A DNA stretch of 64,000 nt from Lactobacillus sp. CBA3605 (GTDB lineage: Bacteria; Bacillota; Bacilli; Lactobacillales; Lactobacillaceae), in NCBI RefSeq assembly GCF_002970915.1, contig NZ_CP027190.1, forward strand, positions 248,001-312,000, written 5' to 3'. The translations under genes and the position numbers were made by a program. Position 1 is the stretch's first letter; each line of letters begins with the position of its first letter. The notes beneath the pieces were generated by a model. That model worked only from the letters and a program-made list of their open reading frames with translations. It made no database searches and had not been told where the DNA came from. Positions 43,848 through 53,071 of the stretch are shown in pieces.

Positions 43848-44651
43848 TTATTTATTGTCAGACTTAGTGTTGTCACCTTCAACAGCTTCAACGATGTCTT
43901 CTAAAGAGTCAACTGACTTTTTAGCATCCTTGTCGCCCTTGAAAGAGGCTTCAGTAACGTCTTCGTCTTCACCTTGACGACCTTCAATAATGGCATCAGC
44001 CACTTTAGAAGTAATCAAACGAACAGCACGAATAGCGTCGTCATTTGATGGGATGATAACATCAATATCGTCAGGATCAGTATTAGTATCAACCATCGCT
44101 ACGATTGGAATGTTTAACTTTTGAGCTTCCTTAACCGCAATTTGTTCCTTACGAGGATCAACAATAAAGATAGCATCTGGAATCCGAGGCATATCTTCGA
44201 TACCGCCCAAGAACTTCTCAAGCTTTGCCCGTTGTTTCATCAATAATGAAACTTCCTTCTTAGGCAAACGATCAAAAGTCCCGTCTTCTTCCATCTTCTT
44301 CAAATCTTTAAGGCGCTTGATTCGAGTTTGGATGGTATTCCAGTTAGTCAAAGTCCCACCTAACCAACGATGGTTAACGTAGTATTGACCAGCACGGGTA
44401 GCTTCTTCTTCGATTGAATCTTGGGCTTGCTTCTTAGTCCCAACAAACAAAATAACGCCATCATCAGCAGCGGTATCTTTAACGAAGTTGTAAGCTGAAT
44501 CAATCATCTTAACCGTCTTTTGTAAGTCAATGATGTAGATTCCGTTACGTTCCGTAAAGATGTATGGTTTCATCTTTGGGTTCCAACGACGAGTTTGGTG
44601 ACCGAAATGGACACCGGCTTCAAGCAATTGTTTCATAGAAATAACAGCCAT
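43848..44651 (-). CDS. rpsB: 30S ribosomal protein S2
   Basis: 267 residues from [19 protein letters not shown]. Contains [24 protein letters not shown] and the family core [18 protein letters not shown]. An acidic, Asp/Glu/Lys-rich C-terminal extension ends the protein. The frame upstream of 44651 is leader sequence. Confidence 0.97.
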   Translation of the reverse strand: MAVISMKQLLEAGVHFGHQTRRWNPKMKPYIFTERNGIYIIDLQKTVKMIDSAYNFVKDTAADDGVILFVGTKKQAQDSIEEEATRAGQYYVNHRWLGGTLTNWNTIQTRIKRLKDLKKMEEDGTFDRLPKKEVSLLMKQRAKLEKFLGGIEDMPRIPDAIFIVDPRKEQIAVKEAQKLNIPIVAMVDTNTDPDDIDVIIPSNDDAIRAVRLITSKVADAIIEGRQGEDEDVTEASFKGDKDAKKSVDSLEDIVEAVEGDNTKSDNK

Positions 44652-44771
44652 AATATAATGTGCCTCCAAAAAATTAGTTTTGATCCTCCTCATAGCTCAA
44701 CTGACCACGGGACTCAATGAGCACTACCGGGTCATCACTACGAGTGTGAATTGGTTTTAACACCGAAAACT
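44652..44771 (-). promoter_or_regulatory. rpsB 5' leader, candidate autoregulatory RNA
   Basis: About 115 bases between the predicted transcription start and the rpsB ATG, with the ribosome binding site (GGAGG) about 13 bases before the start. Contains CCCGGTAGTGCTCATTGAG, and GCTCA can pair with TGAGC 25 bases further on. S2 leaders are known to bind S2 in several bacteria; here it is inference. Confidence 0.35.
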
Positions 44772-44800
44772 AGTATACCGAAAATACGCGATGCTTGCAA
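44772..44800 (-). promoter_or_regulatory. rpsB promoter
   Basis: TTGCAA (44795-44800), 17-base spacer, TATACT (44772-44777) on the minus strand. Near-consensus sigma-A promoter. Confidence 0.82.
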
Positions 44801-44816
44801 TAACTTTAATCGGTAT

Positions 44817-44844
44817 TTGTTAATTTAAATTTATATGTTAGAAT
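44817..44844 (+). promoter_or_regulatory. Promoter of the HAD hydrolase gene
   Basis: TTGTTA (44817-44822), 16-base spacer, TAGAAT (44839-44844) on the plus strand, back to back with the rpsB promoter. AGGAGG precedes the ATG. Confidence 0.6.
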
Positions 44845-44874
44845 ACTATCTCGCATAGGAGGCTCAATTATAAC

Positions 44875-45597
44875 ATGATCAAAGCCATTGTTTTTGACAT
44901 AGACGATACGCTCTATGATCAGAAATCGCCATTTGGTATGGCTCTCACCAAGACCCTCGAAACACTGGTGACGCCCACTGACCTGGCACAAATTTTTAAC
45001 CGTTTTCGCGACTTTACTGATCGAACCTTTAATCAAGTCACGACTCATGATTTAACCCTGGAAGCTTGGCAAACGGCCCGTTTACGGCATGCGCTGGCTA
45101 CCTTCACAACGGAAAAAATCAAAACTGACAAGGCTATCCAATTTGAAATAGCTTATCAACAAGCACTCAAGGAAATTCAATTTTTCCCGGAATTAGCACC
45201 AGCGCTTGAAAAACTAAGTCACTGTTTTCAAATTGGTATCATTGCTAATGGTCCGGCCAACACACAACGGGAAAAGTTACACCAATTACAAATTGAACGT
45301 TATGTTCATCCAGATAATATTTTTATTTCAGAAGAGCTCGGTATTGCTAAACCAGACCCTTCAATTTTCACAACTTGGGCCCACCAAGCAGGTATTAAAG
45401 CTAACCAAGCGGCCTACGTCGGTGACAACATCGCTTTAGATATGACCAGCGCTAAACACGCTGGTTGGCAGACATTCTGGTTTAACCATCGACTAAATCT
45501 ACAAGCCCAGCCCAATGTTATTCCTGACCAAATCATTCAAAGTCCAGCTGAGCTCGCCGAGTTATTATTAGCGCTAGCACAAGCTGCGACAGTTTAA
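44875..45597 (+). CDS. HAD-superfamily hydrolase (YjjG-like)
   Basis: 240 residues. Motif I FDIDDTLYD (nucleophile Asp), motif II IIANGPANTQ with the conserved small residue, and motif III/IV EELGIAKPDPSIF and VGDNIALDMTSAK. Cap domain of four helices. Probably a nucleotide or sugar phosphatase; substrate unknown. Single-gene unit divergent from rpsB, with a terminator at 45610-45641. Confidence 0.9.
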   Translation: MIKAIVFDIDDTLYDQKSPFGMALTKTLETLVTPTDLAQIFNRFRDFTDRTFNQVTTHDLTLEAWQTARLRHALATFTTEKIKTDKAIQFEIAYQQALKEIQFFPELAPALEKLSHCFQIGIIANGPANTQREKLHQLQIERYVHPDNIFISEELGIAKPDPSIFTTWAHQAGIKANQAAYVGDNIALDMTSAKHAGWQTFWFNHRLNLQAQPNVIPDQIIQSPAELAELLLALAQAATV

Positions 45598-45609
45598 ACA
45601 CCTTACTTA

Positions 45610-45641
45610 GAACCTTGGCAAATTTGCCAGGTTCTTTTTTT
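45610..45641 (+). terminator. HAD gene terminator
   Basis: GAACCTTGGCAAATTTGCC pairs with the following AGGTTC arm and ends in seven T. Confidence 0.85.
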
Positions 45642-45674
45642 CAACTTATTTCATTAAAGCGACTTCTTCTATGT

Positions 45675-45708
45675 AAAAAACGTCCGAATCCAAAGATTCG
45701 AACGTTTT
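45675..45708 (-). terminator. ldhD terminator
   Basis: AAAACGTCCGAATC pairs with GATTCGAACGTTTT (one mismatch), loop of four, T-run on the minus strand. Confidence 0.88.
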
Positions 45709-45723
45709 CATCTTCAAACGAGC

Positions 45724-46722
45724 TTAGTCAAACTTAACTTGCGTATCAGCTTTACCAGTTTCGATGAATTGTTTGTTGTTATCCATTGAGATATGCACCA
45801 TGTTATGAACAGCAGTTTCAGTATAGAAAGCTGTATGTGGTGTAATCAAAACGTTGTCGCGGTTGAACAAGTTCATGAAGACCTTGTCATCAATCGTTTG
45901 ACCTTCAAGGTCTTTGTTAAAGATCTTAGTTTCATATTCATAAGTGTCAAGAGCAGCACCGGCAACTTTGCCACTATCTAAAGCCTTGATCAAATCTTCT
46001 GAATCGATAAGGGTCCCACGAGCAAAGTTCAAGATGTAAGCACCATCTTTCATCTTGCCGAAGGCATCAGCATTTAACATGTGATAGTTATCCTTCAAAG
46101 CTGGAACATGTAACGTAATAACGTCAGCTTGGGCGTATAATTCGTCCAAAGTGTCAACGTACATCCCTTCTTTGTCAAGTTCAGCATTACGATAAACATC
46201 GTAACCGATAACCTTGGCACCGAAGCCTTTGAAGATGTCAATTGCGGCGCGACCAATCCGGCCAGTACCGATAACCCCAACAGTCAAGGTGTTTAATTCC
46301 TTGCTGATGTTTGGTGCCCAACGGAAGTCTTGGTTAGCTAACTTCTTGTTGAACTTAGGGGTTTGACGTAGTAATTGCATCAATTGGGTAACTGATAATT
46401 CAGCAATGGCACTTGGTGAATATGCAGGTACGTTAGAGATGTTTAAGCCACGTTCCTTAACAGTTGGGACGTCGACATTGTCAACCCCAACGTTACGAAG
46501 TGAGATGTTCTTAACGCCTTCGTCAGCTAACTTAGTTAAAACAGCAGCGGTGTAATCCTTTTGTTGGTATACATCGGCACCATCAAAGCCCTTAGCCAAT
46601 TCGGCAGTCTTTTCGTCAAGTAAGTCTGGGACTAACTTAACTTCAACATCGGGATGTTCTTCCATCCAAGTCTTAAAGAATGGACGTTCGTCATCACGTA
46701 CAGCATATGCAATAATTTTCAT
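45724..46722 (-). CDS. ldhD: D-lactate dehydrogenase
   Basis: 332 residues from MKIIAYAVRDDERP, usual length. Reduces pyruvate to D-lactate with NADH, and the product also feeds D-Ala-D-Lac type cell-wall precursors in lactobacilli. NAD fold GVIGTGRIGRAAIDIF; catalytic Arg in NFARGTLIDSED, Glu in DTYEYETK, His in TPHTAFYTET. AGGAGG ribosome binding site. Promoter with extended -10 upstream (46758-46763). Confidence 0.97.
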   Translation of the reverse strand: MKIIAYAVRDDERPFFKTWMEEHPDVEVKLVPDLLDEKTAELAKGFDGADVYQQKDYTAAVLTKLADEGVKNISLRNVGVDNVDVPTVKERGLNISNVPAYSPSAIAELSVTQLMQLLRQTPKFNKKLANQDFRWAPNISKELNTLTVGVIGTGRIGRAAIDIFKGFGAKVIGYDVYRNAELDKEGMYVDTLDELYAQADVITLHVPALKDNYHMLNADAFGKMKDGAYILNFARGTLIDSEDLIKALDSGKVAGAALDTYEYETKIFNKDLEGQTIDDKVFMNLFNRDNVLITPHTAFYTETAVHNMVHISMDNNKQFIETGKADTQVKFD

Positions 46723-46757
46723 TACAAAAATTCCTCCTATATATTGATACATTAAAT

Positions 46758-46763
46758 ATTATA
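46758..46763 (-). promoter_or_regulatory. Extended -10 promoter of ldhD
   Basis: Perfect TATAAT on the minus strand with TGT directly upstream; a clear -35 is not visible. Confidence 0.55.
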
Positions 46764-46806
46764 ACAGTAAATGTCAGAAATAGAATGACTATTTATGAAA
46801 ACTTTG

Positions 46807-47079
46807 TTAAATTTCCACACCATGTGCTGCTAAATACCGTAACTTAGCCATTCTAGGTTGATGTTTAAACGCATATTCAGCCTTTAAAGCTGACGACTTA
46901 TCTGCAAAACACTCGTGATAGATCATTTTTAACGGACGGCGTGTTTTGGCCCGGGTGTATTTAGCCCCTTTGCCTGCATTATGCGTCGCTAACCGGCGCT
47001 CCAAATCATCAGTAAAGCCCCCGTACAACGTTTGATCTGCACACAACAATACATAAAAATAGTAAACTTTAGTTGCCAT
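46807..47079 (-). CDS. GIY-YIG nuclease-fold protein (YazA-like)
   Basis: 90 residues from [24 protein letters not shown] module of the UPF0213 group: [18 protein letters not shown] with the conserved Arg in LERRLATHN and Glu in ALKAEYAFK. Overlaps the upstream methyltransferase by eleven bases. In Bacillus the yabB-yazA pair has the same order. Biological substrate unknown. Confidence 0.9.
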   Translation of the reverse strand: MATKVYYFYVLLCADQTLYGGFTDDLERRLATHNAGKGAKYTRAKTRRPLKMIYHECFADKSSALKAEYAFKHQPRMAKLRYLAAHGVEI

Positions 47080-47821
47080 AAAGTAACTGCCGCACCTCGT
47101 CTCCATACGTCCCGTCTGCTTGGTAAACAACTACTGGTGGCAAGATTCGAACGCCATTTGAACGGCCATCCTTAATCATTTCAACTAACACCATATTAGC
47201 TTCACGATCAGCCTTAGGATGTACAAAACGAATTCGTTTCGGTGCTAATCGATGCTGCGCCATTGCTTGGAATAACTCATCTAGCCGATCTGGCCGATGT
47301 ACAAAATACGCTTTGCCCGTCATTTTAAGTAAGCCACTAGTCACCATTAAAATTTGATCCAAATTAGCTGAAATTTCATGGCGGGCAATTGCTAAATGTG
47401 GATTGGGATTCTTTTGACTTTGAGGCTGATCTTTAAAGTACGGTGGATTGCATAATACCACATCAACTGAATCTTTGGCGATTTTTGTCGTCACTGTCAA
47501 TAAATCCTGATTCAACACTGTCATGCGATCAGTGAGTTGGTTCAGTTCAATACTCCGCTGTGCCATATCCGCAAGTCGGGGTTGCAATTCAACTTCAACG
47601 ATTGCACCGTTAGTTTGTTGACTCACAAATAAGCCCACCGCACCATTGCCAGCGCACAAATCAACTGTCAGCGTTTTAGCACTACGCGGTACTTGCGCAA
47701 AAGCCCCCAGTAAAACCGCATCTAATGAAAAAGAAAACACTTGTGAACTTTGAATAATTTGAATATCTTTACTATATAATTGATCAATGCGCTCATCAGC
47801 GCGTAATGGGACCGTCGTCAT
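47069..47821 (-). CDS. tRNA1(Val) adenine N6-methyltransferase family (YabB-like)
   Basis: 250 residues. SAM-dependent methyltransferase: [15 protein letters not shown] and catalytic NPPY ([10 protein letters not shown]), the N6-adenine motif. Relatives modify A37 in tRNA1(Val). Upstream of the YazA-like gene, same strand, overlapping. Divergent from plsC. Confidence 0.88.
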   Translation of the reverse strand: MTTVPLRADERIDQLYSKDIQIIQSSQVFSFSLDAVLLGAFAQVPRSAKTLTVDLCAGNGAVGLFVSQQTNGAIVEVELQPRLADMAQRSIELNQLTDRMTVLNQDLLTVTTKIAKDSVDVVLCNPPYFKDQPQSQKNPNPHLAIARHEISANLDQILMVTSGLLKMTGKAYFVHRPDRLDELFQAMAQHRLAPKRIRFVHPKADREANMVLVEMIKDGRSNGVRILPPVVVYQADGTYGDEVRQLLYGN

Positions 47822-47933
47822 CCAAATAGCCTACTTTCAAAAAAATATCAGTGTCAGCATACCATAATTTGCTTGCAGAAATTAAGATTATTGGTCATAC
47901 TATGACCAATAACCAATCGAAAGGAAGTTTGCG

Positions 47934-48569
47934 ATGTTTTATTCATTTATGCGGGGACTGGTACGGGGGTTAGTTGCCATCATTAATGGCAATACCCACT
48001 ACCAAGGTCGCGAAAACTTACCGCAAGGTGCCTATATTCTAGTTGGGCCCCACCGCTCATGGTTTGACCCGTTGTTATATGCACTAGCGGGTAGCCCCAT
48101 GCAATTTAGCTTCATGGCTAAAGAAGAACTTTTTAAAAATCCGATTTTACGCACAATTTTAACTAAGGCCAATGCGTTTCCTGTCAATCGCCAACATCCA
48201 GGACCATCAGCGATTAAAACCCCGGTCAAATTTCTACGTAGTGGTCAACTATCGTTAATCATGTTTCCTTCTGGGACTCGGCATTCTCAGGAACTCAAAG
48301 GTGGCGCAACCGTCATTGCTAAAATGGCTGGTGTCCCCCTCATTCCCACGGTCTATCAAGGACCATTAACTTTCGGACGTTTGTTTAGTCGGCGTCGCAT
48401 CACGGTCCGCTTTGGCAAGCCCATCTATGTTGATCGTAAGTTAAAGCTTGATGAAGCTGGTCAGAAGCAAATCGAAACTCAAATGCTTACCGCTTTTGAT
48501 GACCTCGATAAAAAAATTAATCCAAATTTTCATTACATCGATCCAGCCGAAAAAAAACACGCCAACTAA
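47934..48569 (+). CDS. plsC: 1-acyl-sn-glycerol-3-phosphate acyltransferase
   Basis: 211 residues. Adds the second acyl chain in phosphatidate synthesis at the membrane. HXXXXD motif in GPHRSWFDPLL, then FPSGTRHS (motif III) and VPLIPTVYQG. GAAAGGAAG ribosome binding site. Terminator overlaps its stop. Confidence 0.93.
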   Translation: MFYSFMRGLVRGLVAIINGNTHYQGRENLPQGAYILVGPHRSWFDPLLYALAGSPMQFSFMAKEELFKNPILRTILTKANAFPVNRQHPGPSAIKTPVKFLRSGQLSLIMFPSGTRHSQELKGGATVIAKMAGVPLIPTVYQGPLTFGRLFSRRRITVRFGKPIYVDRKLKLDEAGQKQIETQMLTAFDDLDKKINPNFHYIDPAEKKHAN

Positions 48570-48581
48570 GGCGTGTTTTTT
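48551..48581. terminator. Bidirectional terminator between plsC and yneF-like gene
   Basis: AAAAACACGCC and GGCGTGTTTTT pair around a short loop; the plsC stop lies inside the stem. Serves both strands. Confidence 0.88.
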
Positions 48582-48589
48582 ATTAGCAC

Positions 48590-48826
48590 TTATTTGCTGT
48601 CATTTTTAGCCGAAGCCTTCATTGAGTTAAGCATTTGATGCAATTTCTTTTCGGATGGGCGTTGACCCATTTGCATCATCATGCTGCGCAACATTTCTTC
48701 ACTAATTGGTGGATTTTGTTTTAAGTAGTTTTGCATGTAGTGCCGCGCACCAAAGAAACCACCAGTAATCCCAACTAAAACACCAACAAGCACGATTAAG
48801 ATCCAAATACCAGTAGACACAGTCAT
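48590..48826 (-). CDS. UPF0154 small membrane protein (YneF-like)
   Basis: 78 residues, one N-terminal membrane helix (about 6-28, [17 protein letters not shown]) followed by a cytoplasmic, Met/Gln/Lys-rich segment with [20 protein letters not shown], the family signature. Function unknown. Confidence 0.9.
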   Translation of the reverse strand: MTVSTGIWILIVLVGVLVGITGGFFGARHYMQNYLKQNPPISEEMLRSMMMQMGQRPSEKKLHQMLNSMKASAKNDSK

Positions 48827-48923
48827 TCCCCTCCTTTATTACCGTATTCATTAAACTAGTCTACACAAATTACTTATAAAAGAAAAGGAAAATTTGTCAA
48901 TTGACAAATCTTCCTTGAAGCGC

Positions 48924-49163
48924 TTAATCGTCGCGTAAGCCCCGATCACGTTGAACCTGGCGAACCTTTTCAGGAGTCACTTCTTGACCATCTTTATCAT
49001 AAACTTGTAACATTTCAACTTGTTGCCGGAATCCGGCCCGAAATTCTTTTAAATATTTTTCACGTAATTCTTGGCGTTCAGCCGCTTCCAGCTCAGTTAA
49101 CCCTTCTGCCTTGGCTTTGTGTGCCAATTCATTAATCCGGGCAAGTAGCTCTTTTGAAATCAA
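48924..49163 (-). CDS. UPF0291 / DUF896 protein (YnzC-like)
   Basis: 79 residues from a TTG start (MISKELLARINELAHKAK). Family signature LRENYLKEF-like stretch is LREKYLKEFRAGFRQQVE. AAAGGAG sits eight bases before TTG. In Bacillus ynzC lies near lexA as well; here lexA is divergent, 150 bases away. Confidence 0.9.
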   Translation of the reverse strand: MISKELLARINELAHKAKAEGLTELEAAERQELREKYLKEFRAGFRQQVEMLQVYDKDGQEVTPEKVRQVQRDRGLRDD

Positions 49164-49238
49164 TCCACTCACTCCTTTCAAAAGCAAGAATAGAATACAC
49201 GATTTTTGACCTTAAATCAATTCTCAGGGTTTGTCAAC

Positions 49239-49252
49239 CGAACATTTGTTTG
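49239..49252. promoter_or_regulatory. LexA (SOS) box
   Basis: CGAACATTTGTTTG, matching the Gram-positive operator CGAACnnnnGTTCG at all but one position. It overlaps the lexA -35 (49250-49255), so repression would be by direct occlusion. Confidence 0.85.
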
Positions 49253-49278
49253 AAAGCCACTAAAAGCTATGCTACAAT
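49250..49278 (+). promoter_or_regulatory. lexA promoter
   Basis: TTGAAA (49250-49255), 17-base spacer, TACAAT (49273-49278). Overlaps the LexA box at its 5' end. Confidence 0.75.
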
Positions 49279-49317
49279 TGACATAATAACTATGAAAATA
49301 AAAAATGAGGTGCCAAG

Positions 49318-49950
49318 ATGAGTAAAACATCAGAAAGCAAACAAATGGCCGTTCTACGTTTTATTTATGAACGCGTCAATGAAAAAGGTTATCCGCCAAC
49401 TGTCCGCGAAATTGGCGAAGCCGTGTCACTATCTTCAACATCAACGGTCCATGGTCACATTTCTCGGTTGGAGAAAAAAGGGTTAATTGAAAAAGATCCC
49501 ACAAAGCCACGTGCCATTGAAGTAACCGCAGCTGGTTTTGAAGCTTTAGGGGTCGAAACCACCCCCCATCAAATTCCAATGCTTGGCACAGTGGCCGCTG
49601 GACAACCAATCTTGGCGGTTCAGGAAGCGACTGACTATTTCCCAATTCCAAAAGATTTGGAAACTTTCGGTGGCGATTTATTCATGCTCACCATTCGTGG
49701 TGAAAGTATGATTAACATCGGCATCTTAAACGGTGACCAAGTCATCGTGCGCCGGCAAACAGCCGCCGACAATGGAGACATTATCATTGCAATGACCGAC
49801 GAAAATGAAGCTACTTGCAAACGATTCTTTAAAGAAGCTGATCATTATCGGCTACAACCAGAAAATGATGCGATGGCACCAATTATTTTAACCAACGTTG
49901 CTGTCTTGGGTAAAGTAGTTGGATTATATCGCGACATGCTCTATCAATAA
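49318..49950 (+). CDS. lexA: LexA repressor
   Basis: 210 residues. SOS repressor that self-cleaves when RecA is active. N-terminal winged helix with [16 protein letters not shown]; cleavage Ala-Gly in [10 protein letters not shown]; catalytic Ser in [12 protein letters not shown] and Lys in EATCKRFF. Promoter carries its own LexA box. Confidence 0.96.
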   Translation: MSKTSESKQMAVLRFIYERVNEKGYPPTVREIGEAVSLSSTSTVHGHISRLEKKGLIEKDPTKPRAIEVTAAGFEALGVETTPHQIPMLGTVAAGQPILAVQEATDYFPIPKDLETFGGDLFMLTIRGESMINIGILNGDQVIVRRQTAADNGDIIIAMTDENEATCKRFFKEADHYRLQPENDAMAPIILTNVAVLGKVVGLYRDMLYQ

Positions 49951-49959
49951 GCTTTTATC

Positions 49960-49988
49960 GACCGGTGACGTTGGTTGCCGGTCTTTTA
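49960..49988 (+). terminator. lexA terminator
   Basis: GACCGG (49960-49965) pairs with CCGGTC (49978-49983) then TTTTATTT. It overlaps the stop codon of the convergent AlkD-like gene. Confidence 0.7.
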
Positions 49989-50627
49989 TTTGGGTAAATA
50001 TTTACTGCCTTCACGTATCACTAGTGGTGATAATGCGTGTGCCGCAATAAATTGCGTCACCCAAGCCGGATTGGTTTTGCTATAATCTCGCAATGCCCAA
50101 CCAATCGCTTTTTGAATAAAAAATTCATCATCAGTTCGATTAGTTAGAATCGCCGTCGTCAAATAGGCCTGATCGGTCATTTGACGGCGTCCCAATTGTA
50201 GGATAATACCTACCCGCCGAAGCCAAAAATCTGATGCTTGTATATATGCTGGCCCCAATTCTGGCAATGCCTGCTGTTGCTCAATGTAAGTCGCCAACAA
50301 CTTACGCCAGCTATCAACGCTATCCCACCAGGCATTGTGTGTCACCTGTTGCCTACACCACTCATACTGACTTGGTGTTAAGCGACGTACATTTGCTAAA
50401 GCCAAATCAATCGCAACATAGTGATACTCTCGAAAAGGTTGCTCATAATAAAATACTAGCCAATCCTGTAGCTCAGTTGATGTCAATGTTTGACTAGCTT
50501 TAAGATATGGCTGCGTTAATTGCCGTCGTTCACTCGCTCGCACACCTAAAAATTTGAATTGATGTCGCATATAGCCCGCCATCGCTGCTTGATTCGCCGG
50601 TTGAACCGGTAAAAATAAATCTGGCAT
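49986..50627 (-). CDS. DNA alkylation repair protein (AlkD-like)
   Basis: 213 residues, all-helical HEAT-like repeat protein. WWDSVDSWRK, WLRRVGIIL and FFIQKAIGWALRDYSK match the AlkD/AlkC family, which excises alkylated bases. Ends within the lexA terminator. Second alkylation repair gene in the window besides the 4851 glycosylase. Confidence 0.88.
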   Translation of the reverse strand: MPDLFLPVQPANQAAMAGYMRHQFKFLGVRASERRQLTQPYLKASQTLTSTELQDWLVFYYEQPFREYHYVAIDLALANVRRLTPSQYEWCRQQVTHNAWWDSVDSWRKLLATYIEQQQALPELGPAYIQASDFWLRRVGIILQLGRRQMTDQAYLTTAILTNRTDDEFFIQKAIGWALRDYSKTNPAWVTQFIAAHALSPLVIREGSKYLPK

Positions 50628-50726
50628 GCTGTTTCCCCCTCAAGTTGCTTACTAACTTATTTAATATTAATGCTGATTTTTTTCTCAGCTGATCTAATCT
50701 TAATGGGTTGAACGCTGGTTGAATGG

Positions 50727-50732
50727 TATAAT
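50727..50732 (+). promoter_or_regulatory. Extended -10 promoter of the 50766 gene
   Basis: TATAAT preceded by TGG; start codon 34 bases downstream with GGGAG. Confidence 0.5.
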
Positions 50733-50765
50733 GGTTACACTAATTTTATACAGGGAGTTGTTGAC

Positions 50766-51371
50766 ATGTTATTTCTAGCCATTATTGGCTTGCTAGTTTT
50801 CACAATGGCCATCTTTTCAATCTTTGCCGCTCGTCAAACTGGCGGTGGTTGGAAAACCTTTGCAATCATCGCCGTAATTAGTGCTCTCACAATTGGTTAT
50901 GCTGTTTATAAGCTACCATTTTGGTCCCACAATCAAGCTACCGCCGCCCAATCAAATTCGTCAGCTAGTCAGAGCTCAGCAAAACTCAGTTCGTCACATG
51001 CCGTTTTTAATGAAGACACCACTAAAAAAGCGGCGGCTACGATTAAACTGAAAGAAAACAACATTCTCAAACAATTAAAATCAAATTATCATACGATTGG
51101 TACTGTCACTTTAGACCGAACAACAAAAACCTTTACCGTCAACCCAACAAATAAAGACTACGTTCAATCATTAAAAACAATTCAAAAATATCCGGATAAA
51201 AACCAAAAAGCTCGGACAACGATTACGACAAATTTTCAAACACTCTCGAGTTCAATTCAAAAAAACTTAGCAGCAGGTTATACTATTCGTCTCATGCAAC
51301 CAGAACAACCTGATAATACCCTATTGAGTGTTAAAGACGGCAAAATCATTATTAATCAATTACAAAAATAA
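50766..51371 (+). CDS. Membrane-anchored protein of unknown function
   Basis: 201 residues. Two N-terminal membrane helices (about 3-20 and 29-46) then a Ser/Gln/Ala-rich stalk (60-83) and an extracellular or cytoplasmic domain of about 120 residues with no recognised motif. Its end ILSVKDGKIIINQLQK is well conserved-looking but I do not know the family. Single-gene unit, terminator shared with mvaS. Confidence 0.72.
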   Translation: MLFLAIIGLLVFTMAIFSIFAARQTGGGWKTFAIIAVISALTIGYAVYKLPFWSHNQATAAQSNSSASQSSAKLSSSHAVFNEDTTKKAAATIKLKENNILKQLKSNYHTIGTVTLDRTTKTFTVNPTNKDYVQSLKTIQKYPDKNQKARTTITTNFQTLSSSIQKNLAAGYTIRLMQPEQPDNTLLSVKDGKIIINQLQK

Positions 51372-51373
51372 GT

Positions 51374-51420
51374 AAAAACATCATTGTAGCCAGTTATTGC
51401 TAACTACAATGATGTTTTTT
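51374..51420. terminator. Bidirectional terminator between the 50766 gene and mvaS
   Basis: Perfect 16-bp stem (51374-51389 with 51404-51419) with A-run and T-run. Confidence 0.9.
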
Positions 51421-52588
51421 TAAACCCGTTGATCACGATATTGTCGTTGCTCTTGTTTCTGACCGGTTAAGACAAAGCGATGTGGATCAGTTGCATAATC
51501 GATAGTCTGATCCGCAGCTTGCCATTGTAATTGATGTGTAAACAGGTCCTCATATGTCGCAACAGCCACCCGTTGCCGCCGAGCCAATCGTTGGGGCAAT
51601 CCTAAATCTAAACCATGTTGGTAATTGGCCTGCAACCGACCAGTATAGAATTCACCTTCAGCACCTGAACCATAGCTAAAGAGCCCAATTAAGTCATCAG
51701 CTTGCAAATTGGCATCTGATACTAACAAAGACAATAGACTTAAATATAGGGACCCGGTATACAGGTTACCCACTTGTCGATTTAAAGCTCGAGCAGCCTC
51801 AAAATGGGTTAATAAGGCGGCTTGTTGTGTTGCATCCGCCAAAGGCAGCACTGACCGTAACGCCTTGATACCCATTTTTGTATATGGCAAATGAAATGTT
51901 AATGCCTTAAAATCAGCCAAAGTTCGTTGCTGTTCTGTTAAATGAGTTTTAAAGACATCTTGAAAGTAATCAATGTAAATATTTGATGAATATTTACCAT
52001 CAACTAACGCCTCGGTATGATACAACGGCCGCCAAAAGTCCATGACATCTTGGCTCAAGGCAACCGCGTCATCATTTAAAGCCAACACTTGCGGATTGGC
52101 ACTAATCAACATCGCAACTGCCCCGCCACCTTGCGTCGGCTCGCCAGCTGTATGTAAGCCATAACGGGCCACATCCGTGCCGATTACTAGTACTTTCTTA
52201 TCTGGATGCACCTGCACATGATCTCGTGCAAACTGAACACCAGCAGTGGCGGCATAACACGCTTCTTTTAATTCAATCGTGCGTACCCGTCTTTTAAGCC
52301 CTAACAACTGTGCCACATAGATTGCTGCCGCCTTAGAATTATCTACTCCCGATTCAGTCGCAACAATTAGTAAATCAATCGCATCAATGTCAGCCGCTGT
52401 CAACATCGGATACGCCGCGTTAGCTGCCAAGGTAACCGCATCCTGACTTGGGGGATAACCGCCATTTTGGCCTGCCCAATCCCAATCAAATATTTATCAG
52501 GAGCTTCATTACGAGCGGCCGCTAATTCGGCCATATCTACATACAAGTGTGACGTTGCGAAATGCAACTTATCAATTCCAATTTCCAT
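51420..52588 (-). pseudogene. mvaS: HMG-CoA synthase, single-base frameshift
   Basis: First step of the mevalonate pathway: acetyl-CoA plus acetoacetyl-CoA to HMG-CoA. The minus strand gives [19 protein letters not shown] to [17 protein letters not shown], then the frame breaks at a run of five C (52450-52454) and continues one frame over with [14 protein letters not shown]. Restoring one C gives an intact protein of about 389 residues with Cys nucleophile in KEACYAATAG, LIVATESGVDNSK for the Glu region, and FHLPYTKMG for the His. Because the pathway is normally essential in lactobacilli, a sequencing error is as likely as a real mutation. Follows a terminator. Confidence 0.9.
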
Positions 52589-52633
52589 GTTATACCTCCA
52601 TTTTGTTAGTTACAATCTTTAGGGATTGATTAC

Positions 52634-52961
52634 TTATCCAAGTCGTTTGAAATCTGGATTGCTACCGTTTTTGTAACACGCAAACGCTTGGGTTGATTCG
52701 TGGTGAAATATTACTAAAATTGCTGACGTAGCCCAAGTTGAAGCTACCCCAAAAACGGTATCATCAAAATCGCGGTTATCATTGGGATATCGATAATAGC
52801 CTTGCTCCTCATCCTAAATTGTGCCGTTTAGGTAACTGATAACGAGTCCCTAGCGGCGTATGCTGTAAGTTAATCGTGACTAATTCAACAAAATCCATAC
52901 GCTCACTTACCCATGCTTTCATTTTACTCGAAAACAGGTTGATTTGAAATGACTGGAACAT
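52634..52961 (-). pseudogene. Decayed small ORF with a frameshift
   Basis: Minus strand: MKAWVSERMDFVELVTINL from 52922 (or from 52961, MFQSFQINLF) runs to a TGA at 52809-52811; one frame over, from GYYRYPNDNRDFDDTVFG to HHESTQAFACYKNG and a stop at 52634. Codon usage and continuity suggest one former ORF with a single frameshift near 52812. The 482-base gap from 52589 to 53071 holds this and a terminator only. No family recognised. Confidence 0.45.
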
Positions 52962-52994
52962 AAAAAAAGACACCCCAGTAAACTGGGATGTCTT
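52962..52994 (-). terminator. Terminator after the TMEM175-like gene
   Basis: AAGACACCCCAGT pairs with ACTGGGATGTCTT (one mismatch), T-run of seven on the minus strand. A second small hairpin GAAGCTGA/TCAGCTTC lies at 53001-53020. Confidence 0.85.
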
Positions 52995-53071
52995 CTTGGA
53001 GAAGCTGAACCATCAGCTTCTGAATTAAAACGAGATACGTGACTACCTCTTCATTAGAATACCACACTTAC

